Source: Caldilineaceae bacterium
GTDB lineage: Bacteria > Chloroflexota > Anaerolineae > Caldilineales > Caldilineaceae
DNA length: 64,000 nucleotides
Direction: 5' to 3'
NCBI GenBank assembly: GCA_958295845.1
Contig: OY282376.1
Coordinates: forward strand, 571,022 to 635,021
Part shown: positions 37,171-45,695 of the stretch, one piece after another
Numbering within the stretch: the first letter of the stretch is position 1
Layout: every line of letters starts with the position of its first letter
Translations under genes and position numbers: made by a program
Notes under the pieces: generated by a model
Seen by the model: the letters and a program-made list of their open reading frames with translations, nothing else
Told to the model about the DNA's origin: nothing
The model's database searches: none

Positions 37171-38304
37171 TTGCAGGAAATGACATCGCTCGAACGATAT
37201 ATGGCCGCCATCAACGGCGACCCCATGGACATGTACCCGACCCTCAACGTGTCCCCCAATTGGTCGATGATGCCGCATTGGCCGGAGATCCTGGGGCTGA
37301 ACTTCCTCCACCTGTCACACGGCACCGATGAGCAGAGACTGAAATTCTACGACGTGCTCCACGATGTGCTCGGTCTCGATTACATCCCCTGCGGCAGCGG
37401 CAAAGCCTACGGCCAGCGCGGCCAGCAGTACGTTACCGAGGAGGATGGCGTACCCGTGCTCGTTGACATCGGTTCGCGCAGCAAGACCCGCTACCACGAG
37501 TTCCCGCCCGACCTGCCGCCCGACGAGCCCCTCTTCGAGACCGCCGCCGACGTCGAGCGCCTCGACCCGCCGCCCACCGCCGAGGAGATGCTGGCCACCG
37601 GCGCCTACGATTTCACCAAAAAGCTGATCGAGCACTTCGACGACACCGTCTTCCTTTACATGGGCGACATGGCGCCCTTCCCCACCTCCTTCTACATGCT
37701 CAGCTACGACAAGCTCTTCGATGCCATGTTCTTCCAGAAAGATCTCGTCTTCGCCCTCATGGACCGCCACGAAGAGGTCATCCGCCAGCAGTGCCGCCTG
37801 GCTAGAATGCTCGGCGTACACGGCTACCAGCTGATGCAGTGGTTCGCCTCCGCCGACATGATCTCCGACGACCACTATGTCGAGTTCGCCCTGCCCGGCG
37901 AGATCAAGGCCTTCCAGTACATCCACGATGAGGGCCTCATCAGCAGCATGGCGCTCATGGGCTGGATCGAACCTCGCCTGCCCCACCTCGCCAAACTGGA
38001 CTTCCACTGCATCCAGGTCGAATGTGGGCTCAAAAACTACTCCAACGATATAGTCAATGTCCGCCAGGCCCTCGGCGAAGAAGTCTGCATCTACTCCAAC
38101 TCCCACGCCATCACCGTCATCGAGCAGGGCGACGAGGACCTCTGGCGCGAGGATGCCCATCACCAGGCCAAAGCCATCGGCAAACAGAAACGATTCGGCA
38201 TCGGCCACGGCACGCCCACCACTTGGAAGACCTCCCCGGCGAGATACCGCCGCTACATCGACTTCATGCGCAGCGAGCTGGCGTCAATCGTTCCGCCGCA
38301 CTAA
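37171..38304 (+). CDS. uroporphyrinogen-decarboxylase (UroD/MtaA)-fold protein
   Basis: A 377-residue UroD-superfamily barrel. This family includes heme UroD and the zinc methyltransferases MtaA/MtbA that move methyl groups from corrinoid proteins to thiols. TTG 37171 has aaaggag seven bases upstream, so I keep it; ATG 37180 is the alternative. The N-terminus MTSLERYMAAINGDP is typical. However, the zinc motif HxCG expected near 258-264 reads MALMGW, and the late Cys region reads GIGHGTPTTW, so the usual zinc ligands are missing. It may therefore be a divergent methyltransferase or a non-methyltransferase paralogue, despite the corrinoid gene nearby. Confidence 0.8.
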   Translation: MQEMTSLERYMAAINGDPMDMYPTLNVSPNWSMMPHWPEILGLNFLHLSHGTDEQRLKFYDVLHDVLGLDYIPCGSGKAYGQRGQQYVTEEDGVPVLVDIGSRSKTRYHEFPPDLPPDEPLFETAADVERLDPPPTAEEMLATGAYDFTKKLIEHFDDTVFLYMGDMAPFPTSFYMLSYDKLFDAMFFQKDLVFALMDRHEEVIRQQCRLARMLGVHGYQLMQWFASADMISDDHYVEFALPGEIKAFQYIHDEGLISSMALMGWIEPRLPHLAKLDFHCIQVECGLKNYSNDIVNVRQALGEEVCIYSNSHAITVIEQGDEDLWREDAHHQAKAIGKQKRFGIGHGTPTTWKTSPARYRRYIDFMRSELASIVPPH

Positions 38305-38751
38305 GAAGTGTTTGGCCCCAAGTGGTCGACAATATGTTCGTCCAGACGTGACGGCCCTGATGTCAGGTGCATCCCAAAACGATGGTGAATTCTCGTATAC
38401 CTCGTGCTGCAACCAAGCCACGGTCAGTGTCCGTTCCAGCCGCAGGCAGAACAATTGGTGTCACTCTCTCCTCTCTACTCTTCACTCTTTCCTTGCATTT
38501 GGGCGTTCGGGCCTTCGGCCCTCCCTTGTGCAGGGGCTGCGCCCCCGCAACGCCCCGCCCTTGCTAGCCACCGTGTGTATTCTTCCCCAGCATTGTGTCT
38601 AGCCAACAGTGTTTACCCCCACACGGTCCGGTAGGGGCAGGCCTTGTGCCTGCCCTGTGCCCCTCTAGAAGCCGGAACACAATATTACTGGGATGCACCC
38701 CCAGATGTCTTGACTGTTGCAAAACACCTCTGTTTTCGGCACAATCCAATC
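38305..38751. repeat. repeat-rich spacer with a full R1 copy and a palindrome
   Basis: A 447-bp spacer without a gene. It carries an R1 copy at 38466-38612, closely resembling the head of the 171-bp array, followed by the GC palindrome at 38631-38655. The first 150 bp show nothing recognisable. Confidence 0.75.
38631..38655. repeat. dispersed palindrome, copy 1 (GGGCAGGC-cttgt-GCCTGCCC)
   Basis: A perfect 8-bp stem with a 5-nt loop, preceded by gtag. An identical 25-bp element is at 59476-59500. Similar short palindromes are widely dispersed in some Chloroflexota and cyanobacterial genomes. Confidence 0.85.
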
Positions 38752-38988
38752 ATGCCTGTAAAAATTACGATCAGAAATGTCCCTGAGGTCGTTCGCGATG
38801 AGTTGGCCAGGCGCGCCGCGCTTCAAGGCCAGTCCATGCAAGAGTTCTTGCGCGCGGAGTTGGAACGTATCGCGTCGCGCCCGTCCATAACCGCTTGGCT
38901 GCAAGAAGTTCGCGAACGCAAAGCGCACACGGAGACACGTGTACATCCGCACCACATCTGCCGCGACCGTGACGCCGACCGAACCTGA
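38752..38988 (+). CDS. orphan FitA-like antitoxin (ribbon-helix-helix)
   Basis: A 78-residue protein whose first 50 residues match FitA/VapB-type antitoxins: an N-terminal beta strand (VKITIRNVP), two helices (ELARRAALQGQSMQEFLRAE) and the LERIASRPS segment. Such proteins bind DNA as dimers and neutralise a PIN-domain VapC/FitB RNase encoded directly downstream. Here the C-terminus ends in an unusual Arg/His-rich tail, and no PIN-domain frame follows before the enolase-superfamily gene, so the toxin has been lost. ATG 38752 gives the correct domain start. Confidence 0.72.
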   Translation: MPVKITIRNVPEVVRDELARRAALQGQSMQEFLRAELERIASRPSITAWLQEVRERKAHTETRVHPHHICRDRDADRT

Positions 38989-39158
38989 CCGCAATCGCCG
39001 CACGAACTGACACCGTCAGCCCGTCCTGACCTTTCGAAATCGGAGAAAAGCACGGCAGACTCTACGCCGATCGAACGCGCGCAAACGCAGAGAGTAACCT
39101 GCCGAGTGCAGTACCCCTCCATCCCACTCCTTCTGATGGCCTCTACCCACCGACCCCA

Positions 39159-40325
39159 ATGAAGATCACCCGCCTCGAAACCATCCGCCTCGGACGCCAT
39201 CCCCACTCGCTCTGGCTGCGCATCCACACCGACGACGGTCTGATCGGCCTCGGCGAGACCTCCTACGCGCCCCGCGCCGTCAGCGCCCTCATCCACGATG
39301 ATCTCGCTCCCCTGCTGCTGGGACAAAACCCGCTCGATATCGAGCGCCACTGGCACACCATGTTCGGCGCCGTCAACGCCTTCGGCTTCGGCGGCGCCGA
39401 AACACGCGCCATCAGCGCCGTCGACATCGCCCTCTGGGACATCGCCGGCCAGTACACGGGCCAGCCCATCTACAACCTGCTCGGCGGCCGCAGCCGCGAC
39501 CGCGTCCCCATCTACAACACCTGTCTCAGCCACGGCCCCAACCAGGACGCCCAGACCTGGATGGAAGGCCGCGCCGGCCAGCTTGCCCAGGACCTGCTCC
39601 ACCACGGCATCAGCGCCATGAAGATCTGGCCCTTCGACCTGCCGCCCGGCCCAACCGACGCGGAAACAGCCGCGCCCGGGCCGGTGCGCCATTACCTCGA
39701 CAAAGATACCTTGAAAAGGGGTGTCTCCTGCGTGGAAGCCATCCGCGCCGCAGTCGGCGACAAAATGCAGATCGCTATCGAGGGCAACGCCCGCTGGAAC
39801 CTGCCCGCCGCCATCGAAATCGCCCGCGCCCTGGAGCCCTACAATATCATGTGGCTGGAGGAGATGATCCCGCCCGACAACGTCGAATCCTACGCCCGTC
39901 TCAAGGCCGAAAGCCGCATCCCCCTCTGCGTCAGCGAGCGCCTCTTCACCCGCTTCGGCTTCCGCCGCGTCGTCGAGGCCAACGCCGCCGACATCATCAT
40001 CCCCGACATCTCCTGGACTGGCGGCATCAGCGAAACCCGCAAAATCTGCGCCCACGCCGACACCTACTACCTTCCAGTCACCGCCCACGACGCCACCGGC
40101 CCCGTCGCCCTCTGGGCCGCCGCCCACCTCATGCTCCACATCCCCAACGCCATGATTCTCGAAACCGTCCGCGCCTACTACGACGGCTGGTACAACGACG
40201 TAGTCACCGAGCGCATCCCCATCAGCGCCGGCATGCTCTCCCTGCCGCAGAAGCCCGGCCTCGGCGTCGCCCTGCGCGAAGAGGTGTTGAGCTGGCAAGA
40301 TGCGCGGATTGAAGAAAGTGCCTGA
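39159..40325 (+). CDS. enolase-superfamily sugar-acid dehydratase (mandelate racemase/MLE type)
   Basis: A 388-residue enzyme with an N-terminal capping domain and a (beta/alpha)7-beta barrel. Metal ligands appear at the family's regular 26-27-residue spacing: the EGN motif near 207, LEE near 234 and SER near 260. PVTAHDATGP near 310 supplies the His-Asp pair. Family members dehydrate aldonic acids (rhamnonate, galactonate, mannonate) or racemise mandelate. With an alpha-L-rhamnosidase upstream and an aldolase-like gene downstream, L-rhamnonate or a related acid is a reasonable substrate, by context only. The spacer to the next gene is 178 bp. Confidence 0.88.
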   Translation: MKITRLETIRLGRHPHSLWLRIHTDDGLIGLGETSYAPRAVSALIHDDLAPLLLGQNPLDIERHWHTMFGAVNAFGFGGAETRAISAVDIALWDIAGQYTGQPIYNLLGGRSRDRVPIYNTCLSHGPNQDAQTWMEGRAGQLAQDLLHHGISAMKIWPFDLPPGPTDAETAAPGPVRHYLDKDTLKRGVSCVEAIRAAVGDKMQIAIEGNARWNLPAAIEIARALEPYNIMWLEEMIPPDNVESYARLKAESRIPLCVSERLFTRFGFRRVVEANAADIIIPDISWTGGISETRKICAHADTYYLPVTAHDATGPVALWAAAHLMLHIPNAMILETVRAYYDGWYNDVVTERIPISAGMLSLPQKPGLGVALREEVLSWQDARIEESA

Positions 40326-40503
40326 CCCGTCACGCGGCAACAGAAATCACCCCCCGCCAGCGAAAAAATCAGGTTGCAGTCTCAAACGATTGTTTATATC
40401 ATTACAGGTGCAATCCAAAACCGCTTTACCAGCCCGAATAGCGACTACTAAAGACTGGCAACCCCCCGCCCGTCTACGATACATCGAACCAGGAGACCCC
40501 TGA

Positions 40504-41169
40504 ATGCTGTCCGAGCAGATCGCCGCACTCAAGCGCTACGACTCCGCCACCATTTTCAACGCCGTCGCCCTCAAACTGGGCCTACCCAATCTCGACTACA
40601 CAGACCATACCATCCGCTGCCTTATGCCCGACATGGGCCTCGTCGCCGGCTTCGCCGTCACCGCCGAAGTCACCACCAACGACGAAGACTCCACCGCGCT
40701 CGAGTGGATCGACTACTACGACTACCTCGGCAGCCAGCAGGGCCCCCTGATCGCAGTCTTCCAGGACCTCGACACCAACCCCGGCCGCGGCGCTTGCGTC
40801 GGCGACGGCATGGCCCGCGTCCACAAACGGCTCGGCGTCATAGGCTTCATCGCCGAAGGCACCGTGCGCGATCTGACCGGCATCCGCCACGTCGGTCTGC
40901 CCGTCTGGGCCTGGGGCACCGTCCCCGGCCACGGCGTCTTCAACATGAACCGCTTCGGCGCGCCCGTTACAGCCGGCCGCCTGCGCATCCATTCCGGCGA
41001 CCTGCTCCTCGCCGACTCCGACGGCGTTGTGCGTATCCCAACCGAACACGTAGACGACGTCCTCCGCCTCGCCGAAGAAGTCCGCACTCGCGAGGCCGAG
41101 ATCTTCGACTTCTACGAATCCGAGACCTTTTCCCTGGAAAAAATGCGCGCCCGCCAGCAACAATACTGA
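40504..41169 (+). CDS. RraA-like protein / 4-hydroxy-4-methyl-2-oxoglutarate aldolase family
   Basis: A 221-residue RraA-fold protein. The core EGTVRDLTGIRHVGLPVWAWG carries the Arg-Asp pair that binds substrate and divalent metal in the aldolase members. GDGMARVHKRLGVIGF precedes it. Enzymes of this fold cleave 2-keto acids with a retro-aldol or decarboxylation reaction; RraA itself is an RNase E inhibitor, which is unlikely in this setting. After the enolase-superfamily dehydratase it could cleave the resulting 2-keto-3-deoxy acid to pyruvate or a related product (inferred). Its start follows aggagac. Confidence 0.85.
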   Translation: MLSEQIAALKRYDSATIFNAVALKLGLPNLDYTDHTIRCLMPDMGLVAGFAVTAEVTTNDEDSTALEWIDYYDYLGSQQGPLIAVFQDLDTNPGRGACVGDGMARVHKRLGVIGFIAEGTVRDLTGIRHVGLPVWAWGTVPGHGVFNMNRFGAPVTAGRLRIHSGDLLLADSDGVVRIPTEHVDDVLRLAEEVRTREAEIFDFYESETFSLEKMRARQQQY

Positions 41170-41196
41170 CCACCGACCACTGACCACTGGTGTTCC

Positions 41197-42897
41197 ATGA
41201 CTCTCGACAAACAGATCGAAGCCCTGATTGCACAAGCGCCCGGCTTCTGGCATCTCGACGCCTGCGGCGTTACCCGCACCGAACGGCAGATCCCAGCGCT
41301 CTTGCACGGCGCCGACCAGCCCCCCGCAGGAGAGCGCCTGCAGCTCGTCCTCATCGGTGGACTCTCCGGCAAGCAGGAGGACGCTGACGCAGCCCTGGCC
41401 GCGCTGAACTCGTACAGCGCCGCGCCCGGTCTATCACAGCGGTATGCCCTCAGCGCCGTCCCCTGCGCCAATCCCGACGGTCTCGCCCTGGGCAGCGCGC
41501 CCGAAAACGGTGCCGGCGGCAACCCCGGCACCGGCTACCCCCCGCCGGGAGACGCCTACTACGACGCCAATCCCGAAGCCCACTACCTCTGGCGCTGGAT
41601 CAGCTTTCAGGGGCCCGACCTCGTACTCGAAGTCCGCCTCGGCGAAAACACGACCTGGGAGGGCTCTGCCCACTGCCTCGAACTTTTGTCGCAGTTCCGT
41701 TCCGTGCTCAACGCCACCACGCTGCCGGCCGATAGCTCGCTCCTCGGCGCGATGTCCACCGGCGATCCCAACCTGCTGCCGCCCATTTTCAGCCTGCGCC
41801 TCACCTGCGCCGCCGCCGACCTCGAAGATGAACTCGCCAAACTGTGGACCGTTCTCGCCCAGGTCCCCGACCACGCCCGCTCCCCCACCCGCAGCGCCCT
41901 GCAAACCCGCGCCGCCCGCTCGCCCCTCGACGTCGCCCGCATTCTCGCCGCCGTCTACGGCCACGAACTTGATCCCGTCATCTACACCCAGGGCGTCGCC
42001 GTCAGCGGACGCCTCCGGCTCGCCCAACTGGACGCAGAATACGCCGATCCATCTGACGGTATCGCAGCCATGGTCGAGCCCTACATGTCAGGCGCCAAAG
42101 AGTGGTTCCCCACCGGCGGCGACGGCGGCGCAAACCTGGCCGGCCTTGTCTGGGCCGATGAACTCGCCGCAACGACAGGCGATAACCGCTACGCCGACCT
42201 GCTCGTGCAAACCGCCGACCGTTACCGCGCCACCCACGACAACGGCGTTCCCATCCCGTCCAACCCCAGCTACCAGGTCGAGGACATGTTCTTCACCGCC
42301 GCCGTCCTCGGCCGCGCCTTCAAGCTCACCGGCGACGACGCCTACCTGAACATCCTCACCCGCTTCCTGCTCGATGCCAACGTGCAGCAGGACGATGGAC
42401 TCTTCTGGCACGACCGCGAGACCCCCTTCTACTGGGGCCGCGGCAACGGTTTCGCCGCCCTCAGCTATGCCGAAACCCTGACCTACCTGCCCGACAGCCA
42501 TCCCGACCGCGCAGCCGTGCTCGCCATCCATCGCCGCCATCTGCAAGCGCTGCGCGGCTACCAGCACCGCAGCGGCATGTGGCGCCAGGTCGTCAACGGC
42601 CCCGGCTCCTACCCCGAAATGACCGTCACCTGTATGGTCGGCTATGCCCTCGCCCGCGGCCTGCGCCGCGGCTGGCTCGACGCCGGCTACACAGACATGC
42701 TGACCCGCGCCTGGCAAGGCGTAGCCGCCCGCATCGACGACAACGGCGGTCTCGTCGACGTCTGTACCGGCACCGGCGTCCAGCAAAGCACCCGCGACTA
42801 CCTCGACCGCCCCGCCATATTCGGCCCCGACGAGCGCGGCGGCGCCCTATCGATCTGGTTCGTTACCGAAATGGAACAGTTTTTACGAGAGAAATGA
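41197..42897 (+). CDS. fusion of degenerate M14-like domain and GH105/GH88-type unsaturated uronyl hydrolase
   Basis: A 566-residue two-domain protein. The N-terminal 210 residues resemble an M14 carboxypeptidase/succinylglutamate desuccinylase fold (GGLSGKQ where GGxHGxE is expected; ANPDG in the substrate loop; LEVRLG where a DLHxG His ligand is expected). All three zinc ligands therefore seem replaced. Residues of about 280-560 match GH105: YQVEDMFF with catalytic Asp near 363, WGRGNGFAALSYAE and WRQVVNGPGSYPE. GH105/GH88 enzymes remove the unsaturated uronic acid left by polysaccharide lyases. No signal peptide. It is the last gene of the sugar cluster. Confidence 0.82.
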   Translation: MTLDKQIEALIAQAPGFWHLDACGVTRTERQIPALLHGADQPPAGERLQLVLIGGLSGKQEDADAALAALNSYSAAPGLSQRYALSAVPCANPDGLALGSAPENGAGGNPGTGYPPPGDAYYDANPEAHYLWRWISFQGPDLVLEVRLGENTTWEGSAHCLELLSQFRSVLNATTLPADSSLLGAMSTGDPNLLPPIFSLRLTCAAADLEDELAKLWTVLAQVPDHARSPTRSALQTRAARSPLDVARILAAVYGHELDPVIYTQGVAVSGRLRLAQLDAEYADPSDGIAAMVEPYMSGAKEWFPTGGDGGANLAGLVWADELAATTGDNRYADLLVQTADRYRATHDNGVPIPSNPSYQVEDMFFTAAVLGRAFKLTGDDAYLNILTRFLLDANVQQDDGLFWHDRETPFYWGRGNGFAALSYAETLTYLPDSHPDRAAVLAIHRRHLQALRGYQHRSGMWRQVVNGPGSYPEMTVTCMVGYALARGLRRGWLDAGYTDMLTRAWQGVAARIDDNGGLVDVCTGTGVQQSTRDYLDRPAIFGPDERGGALSIWFVTEMEQFLREK

Positions 42898-42964
42898 ATG
42901 CATGGTCAGAACTCGCCCTGACCACTAACCACTGACCACCGACCACTGCAGTTAGGAGGTAAGA

Positions 42965-44368
42965 ATGGCAGATGAGGATCTGGGCCTGATGGCTCATTTG
43001 CTGCGCCGGGCAGGCTTCGGCGCCAGCCGCGAAGAGCTCGAGGCCCTTGTCGCAAAAGGGTACGACGAAGTCGTCGACGACCTGGTGGATATTGAGCGCT
43101 GCCCGCCGATCGACGAGGATATTGTGAAGCGCTACTTTGGCGGTGAAGGGCCGGATATCCGTTCCGGCACCTGGATCTACCGCATGCTCAACAGCCCGCG
43201 CCAGCTCGAAGAGAAGATGGCCCTCTTCTGGCATCACGTTTTCGCCACCGGCTACGCCAAGGGCGAGCACGCCCTCGCCATGAGCGACCAGATCGATCTC
43301 TTCCGCCGCATCGGCATGAGCAACATACGCGAGATTCTGCTCGAACTCTCCATGAACCCGGCGATGATCAACTGGCTCGACAACAGCGAGAACATCAAGG
43401 GCGAACCCAACGAGAACTATGGCCGTGAGCTCCTGGAACTCTTCTCGATGGGCGTGGGCAACTACACCGAGGACGACATCAAGAACTGCGCCCTCGCCTT
43501 CACCGGCTGGACCTTCGCGCAGCCGGTTCCCCTCTACCCCCACGGCTTCTACTCCCCCGAATTCCTCTTCCGCGAGGAGGACCACGACGACTCCGAGAAG
43601 ACCTTCCTCGGCCACACCGGCAACTTCAACGGCGACGACATAATCGACATCATCGTCGAACAGCCGGCAACCGCCCGCTTCATCTCCCGCCATCTCTACA
43701 ACTTCTTCGTCGCCGACGAGCCGCAGGTTCCCTCCTGGAATGTAACGCCGCCCCAGGACCCGGACGCCATCGAAACCCTCTCGGACGCCTTCATGGAGTC
43801 AAAAGGTGAAATGCGCCAAGTCCTGCGCACGCTCTTCAAGAGCGACTTTTTCAAGGCGGCCCGCTTCAAAAAGGTGAAAAGCCCCACCGAGCTGATCACC
43901 GGCGTTCTCAAGCTGGTCGGCACCAATCGCACGCCCACGCCCGGCATACCGCGCTACCACAGAGCCGCCAAAGTGATGGGACAGGAGCTGTTTAATCCGC
44001 CCACCGTGGAGGGCTGGCACACCGGCCAGGAGTGGATCGACGGCGGCATGCTCACCGAACGCGTCAATTTCGCCGTCGACGAAGTGGGCGACCCCAGCAA
44101 GCCGGGCGTCCAGGCCGTCATCAAACGGCTGCGCGCCGCCGGCGACAGCCTCACCCCCGAACAGTTCGTCGACAACTGTCTCGACCTCGTCGGCCCCCTG
44201 ACCCTCGAGGAAAAGACCCGTGCCGACCTGATACGCTTCGCCCAGAGCGGCGGCGACCTCGTCTTTCCCTCCAACGGCAGCGCCAACGGCGAAACCGACG
44301 AAAACACCGACCGCATCGTCCTGATGCTCCAACTAATCGTCGCCTCCCGCGAATACCAATTCGCCTAA
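42965..44368 (+). CDS. DUF1800 family protein (copy A)
   Basis: A 467-residue DUF1800 protein, a family of unknown function that is nearly always encoded beside a DUF1501 protein, as here. Typical motifs: HLLRRAGFGASREE at the N-terminus, EEKMALFWHHVFATG, NPAMINWLDN, NYGRELLELFSMGVGNYTEDD and AFTGW. The heptamer block with a strong RBS (taggaggt) lies just upstream. There is no clear signal peptide. DUF1800/DUF1501 pairs have been proposed to take part in cell-surface or secretion processes, but nothing is established. Copy A differs from copy B by about 20 residues and an extra four-residue SANG insert near its C-terminus. Confidence 0.9.
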   Translation: MADEDLGLMAHLLRRAGFGASREELEALVAKGYDEVVDDLVDIERCPPIDEDIVKRYFGGEGPDIRSGTWIYRMLNSPRQLEEKMALFWHHVFATGYAKGEHALAMSDQIDLFRRIGMSNIREILLELSMNPAMINWLDNSENIKGEPNENYGRELLELFSMGVGNYTEDDIKNCALAFTGWTFAQPVPLYPHGFYSPEFLFREEDHDDSEKTFLGHTGNFNGDDIIDIIVEQPATARFISRHLYNFFVADEPQVPSWNVTPPQDPDAIETLSDAFMESKGEMRQVLRTLFKSDFFKAARFKKVKSPTELITGVLKLVGTNRTPTPGIPRYHRAAKVMGQELFNPPTVEGWHTGQEWIDGGMLTERVNFAVDEVGDPSKPGVQAVIKRLRAAGDSLTPEQFVDNCLDLVGPLTLEEKTRADLIRFAQSGGDLVFPSNGSANGETDENTDRIVLMLQLIVASREYQFA

Positions 44369-44416
44369 ACCGCAGCGTTTAGCAACACCTTCTCGCTCAG
44401 GCAGCAGAAAGGTGTT

Positions 44417-44455
44417 CACTAAAAACTAAAAACTGAAAACGAAAAACTTCAGTTA
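44417..44455. repeat. ACTAAAAA-type short tandem repeat
   Basis: A block of cactaaaaactaaaaactgaaaac in the 105-bp spacer between the DUF1800 and DUF1501 genes, running up to the RBS. A related block stands before the NHL gene (45647-45685). Confidence 0.8.
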
Positions 44456-44473
44456 AAAAAAAGGGAAGAAAAG

Positions 44474-45610
44474 ATGGTTGACCACAAAAAAGATCCCGTA
44501 CTCGTTGTCGTCCAGCTCAGCGGCGGCAACGACTTCATGAACACTGTCGTCCCCTATACCGCCGGTATCTACTACGACTCCAGGCCCGTGGTCGGTCTCA
44601 AGGAGGACGAAGTCCTGCCTATCCACGACACCCTGGCCTGGAACCCGAATTGCGCGCCCTTGCAGACTATGTACGATGCCGGCGACATTGCCGTGGTTCA
44701 GGGCATCGGCTACCCTAACTCCAACCGCTCCCACTTCCGCGCCATGGACATCTGGCACACCTGCGAACCGATCGAGATCGGCACCGAAGGCTGGGTCGGT
44801 CGCATGATCCGCGAGCTGGATCCCGCCGGCCACAACGTCCTCACCGGCGTCAACGTCGGCCAGGGTCTGCCCCGCGCCATGGCCGTGCCCGGCGTACCCG
44901 TCACCTCCTTCGCCGACCTCGATACCTACGGCCTGCTCACCGGCATCGACGAACCCCGCCGTCGCACGCAGGCGCTCGAAGTCTTCAAAGGCATGTACGG
45001 CCACGAAGTCGGCGCTGGCTACGTCATGGACTACCTCTCGCAGACCGGCCTCAACGTCATCCAGGGCACCGACGAACTCAAAAAGGCAAAAGACGGCTAC
45101 AGTTCAACCGTCGAGTATGGCGACAGCGCCATCGCCAACAGCCTGCGCGATGTCGCTCGCGTCCATCTGGCCGGGCTCGGCACCCGCGTCTTCTACACCG
45201 CGCAAGGCGGCTATGACAACCACGCCAACGAGGTCCCCGACCATCCCAAGCTGCTCGCCGACCTCAGCACTGCCGTCACCGCCTTCTTCGAGGACCTGCG
45301 CGCCCACAACGCCTCCTCGGAAGTGACCATGCTCGTATTCACTGAGTTCGGCCGCCGCATCCGCGACAACGCCAGCGGCACCGACCACGGCTCCGGCGGC
45401 GGCGCATTCATCATCGGTGACCACGTCCAGGGCGGTCTTTACGCCCAATACCCCTCGCTCGACCCCAACCGCTGGGTCCACGGCGAGGACATGGAGCACA
45501 CCATCGACTTCCGCGGCATCTACGGCACCGTACTCGAGCAGTGGATGGGCATTGATCCCACCGAAATCGTCGGCGGCCAATTCGAACAGATCCATCCTTA
45601 CAGTTCGTAA
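44474..45610 (+). CDS. DUF1501 family protein
   Basis: A 378-residue DUF1501 protein with an alkaline-phosphatase/sulfatase-like fold. Characteristic motifs are VVVQLSGGNDFMNTVVPY at the N-terminus, GIGYPNSNRSHFRAMDIW, GGYDNHANE and VFTEFGRRIRDNASGTDHGSGG. The His and Asp residues in the last three could form a metal site. Family members usually carry a Tat signal, but this one starts directly at the domain, as does its DUF1800 partner, so export is uncertain. The gene lies 105 bp downstream of DUF1800 copy A; copy B has no DUF1501 partner. Confidence 0.9.
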   Translation: MVDHKKDPVLVVVQLSGGNDFMNTVVPYTAGIYYDSRPVVGLKEDEVLPIHDTLAWNPNCAPLQTMYDAGDIAVVQGIGYPNSNRSHFRAMDIWHTCEPIEIGTEGWVGRMIRELDPAGHNVLTGVNVGQGLPRAMAVPGVPVTSFADLDTYGLLTGIDEPRRRTQALEVFKGMYGHEVGAGYVMDYLSQTGLNVIQGTDELKKAKDGYSSTVEYGDSAIANSLRDVARVHLAGLGTRVFYTAQGGYDNHANEVPDHPKLLADLSTAVTAFFEDLRAHNASSEVTMLVFTEFGRRIRDNASGTDHGSGGGAFIIGDHVQGGLYAQYPSLDPNRWVHGEDMEHTIDFRGIYGTVLEQWMGIDPTEIVGGQFEQIHPYSS

Positions 45611-45646
45611 CAATCAGTCTTCGGTATCTGAAGCGTGCAAAGGTGT

Positions 45647-45685
45647 TCACTAAAAACTAAAAACTCATAACTAGAAACTCAAAAG
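45647..45685. repeat. ACTAAAAA-type short tandem repeat
   Basis: A run of cactaaaaactaaaaactcataactagaaactc in the 85-bp spacer before the NHL gene, ending at its RBS. Confidence 0.8.
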
Positions 45686-45695
45686 GAGTTCCACC

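Larger units (their letters stand above)
42918..44455. repeat. long duplication, copy A (DUF1800 gene plus flanks)
   Basis: The segment from the heptamer block before the DUF1800 gene to the ACTAAAAA block after it is repeated at about 46792-48300. Coding parts look over 90% identical by eye. The flanks correspond too (gcag-aaggaggtaa before the ATG; gtttagcaac after the stop), which places the event as a segmental duplication bounded by short tandem repeats. Confidence 0.85.

Noticed and set aside
38823..39003. PIN-domain toxin partner after the FitA-like gene
   Set aside because: All three frames after 38988 were checked to the enolase-superfamily start; none shows the Asp-containing PIN motifs.
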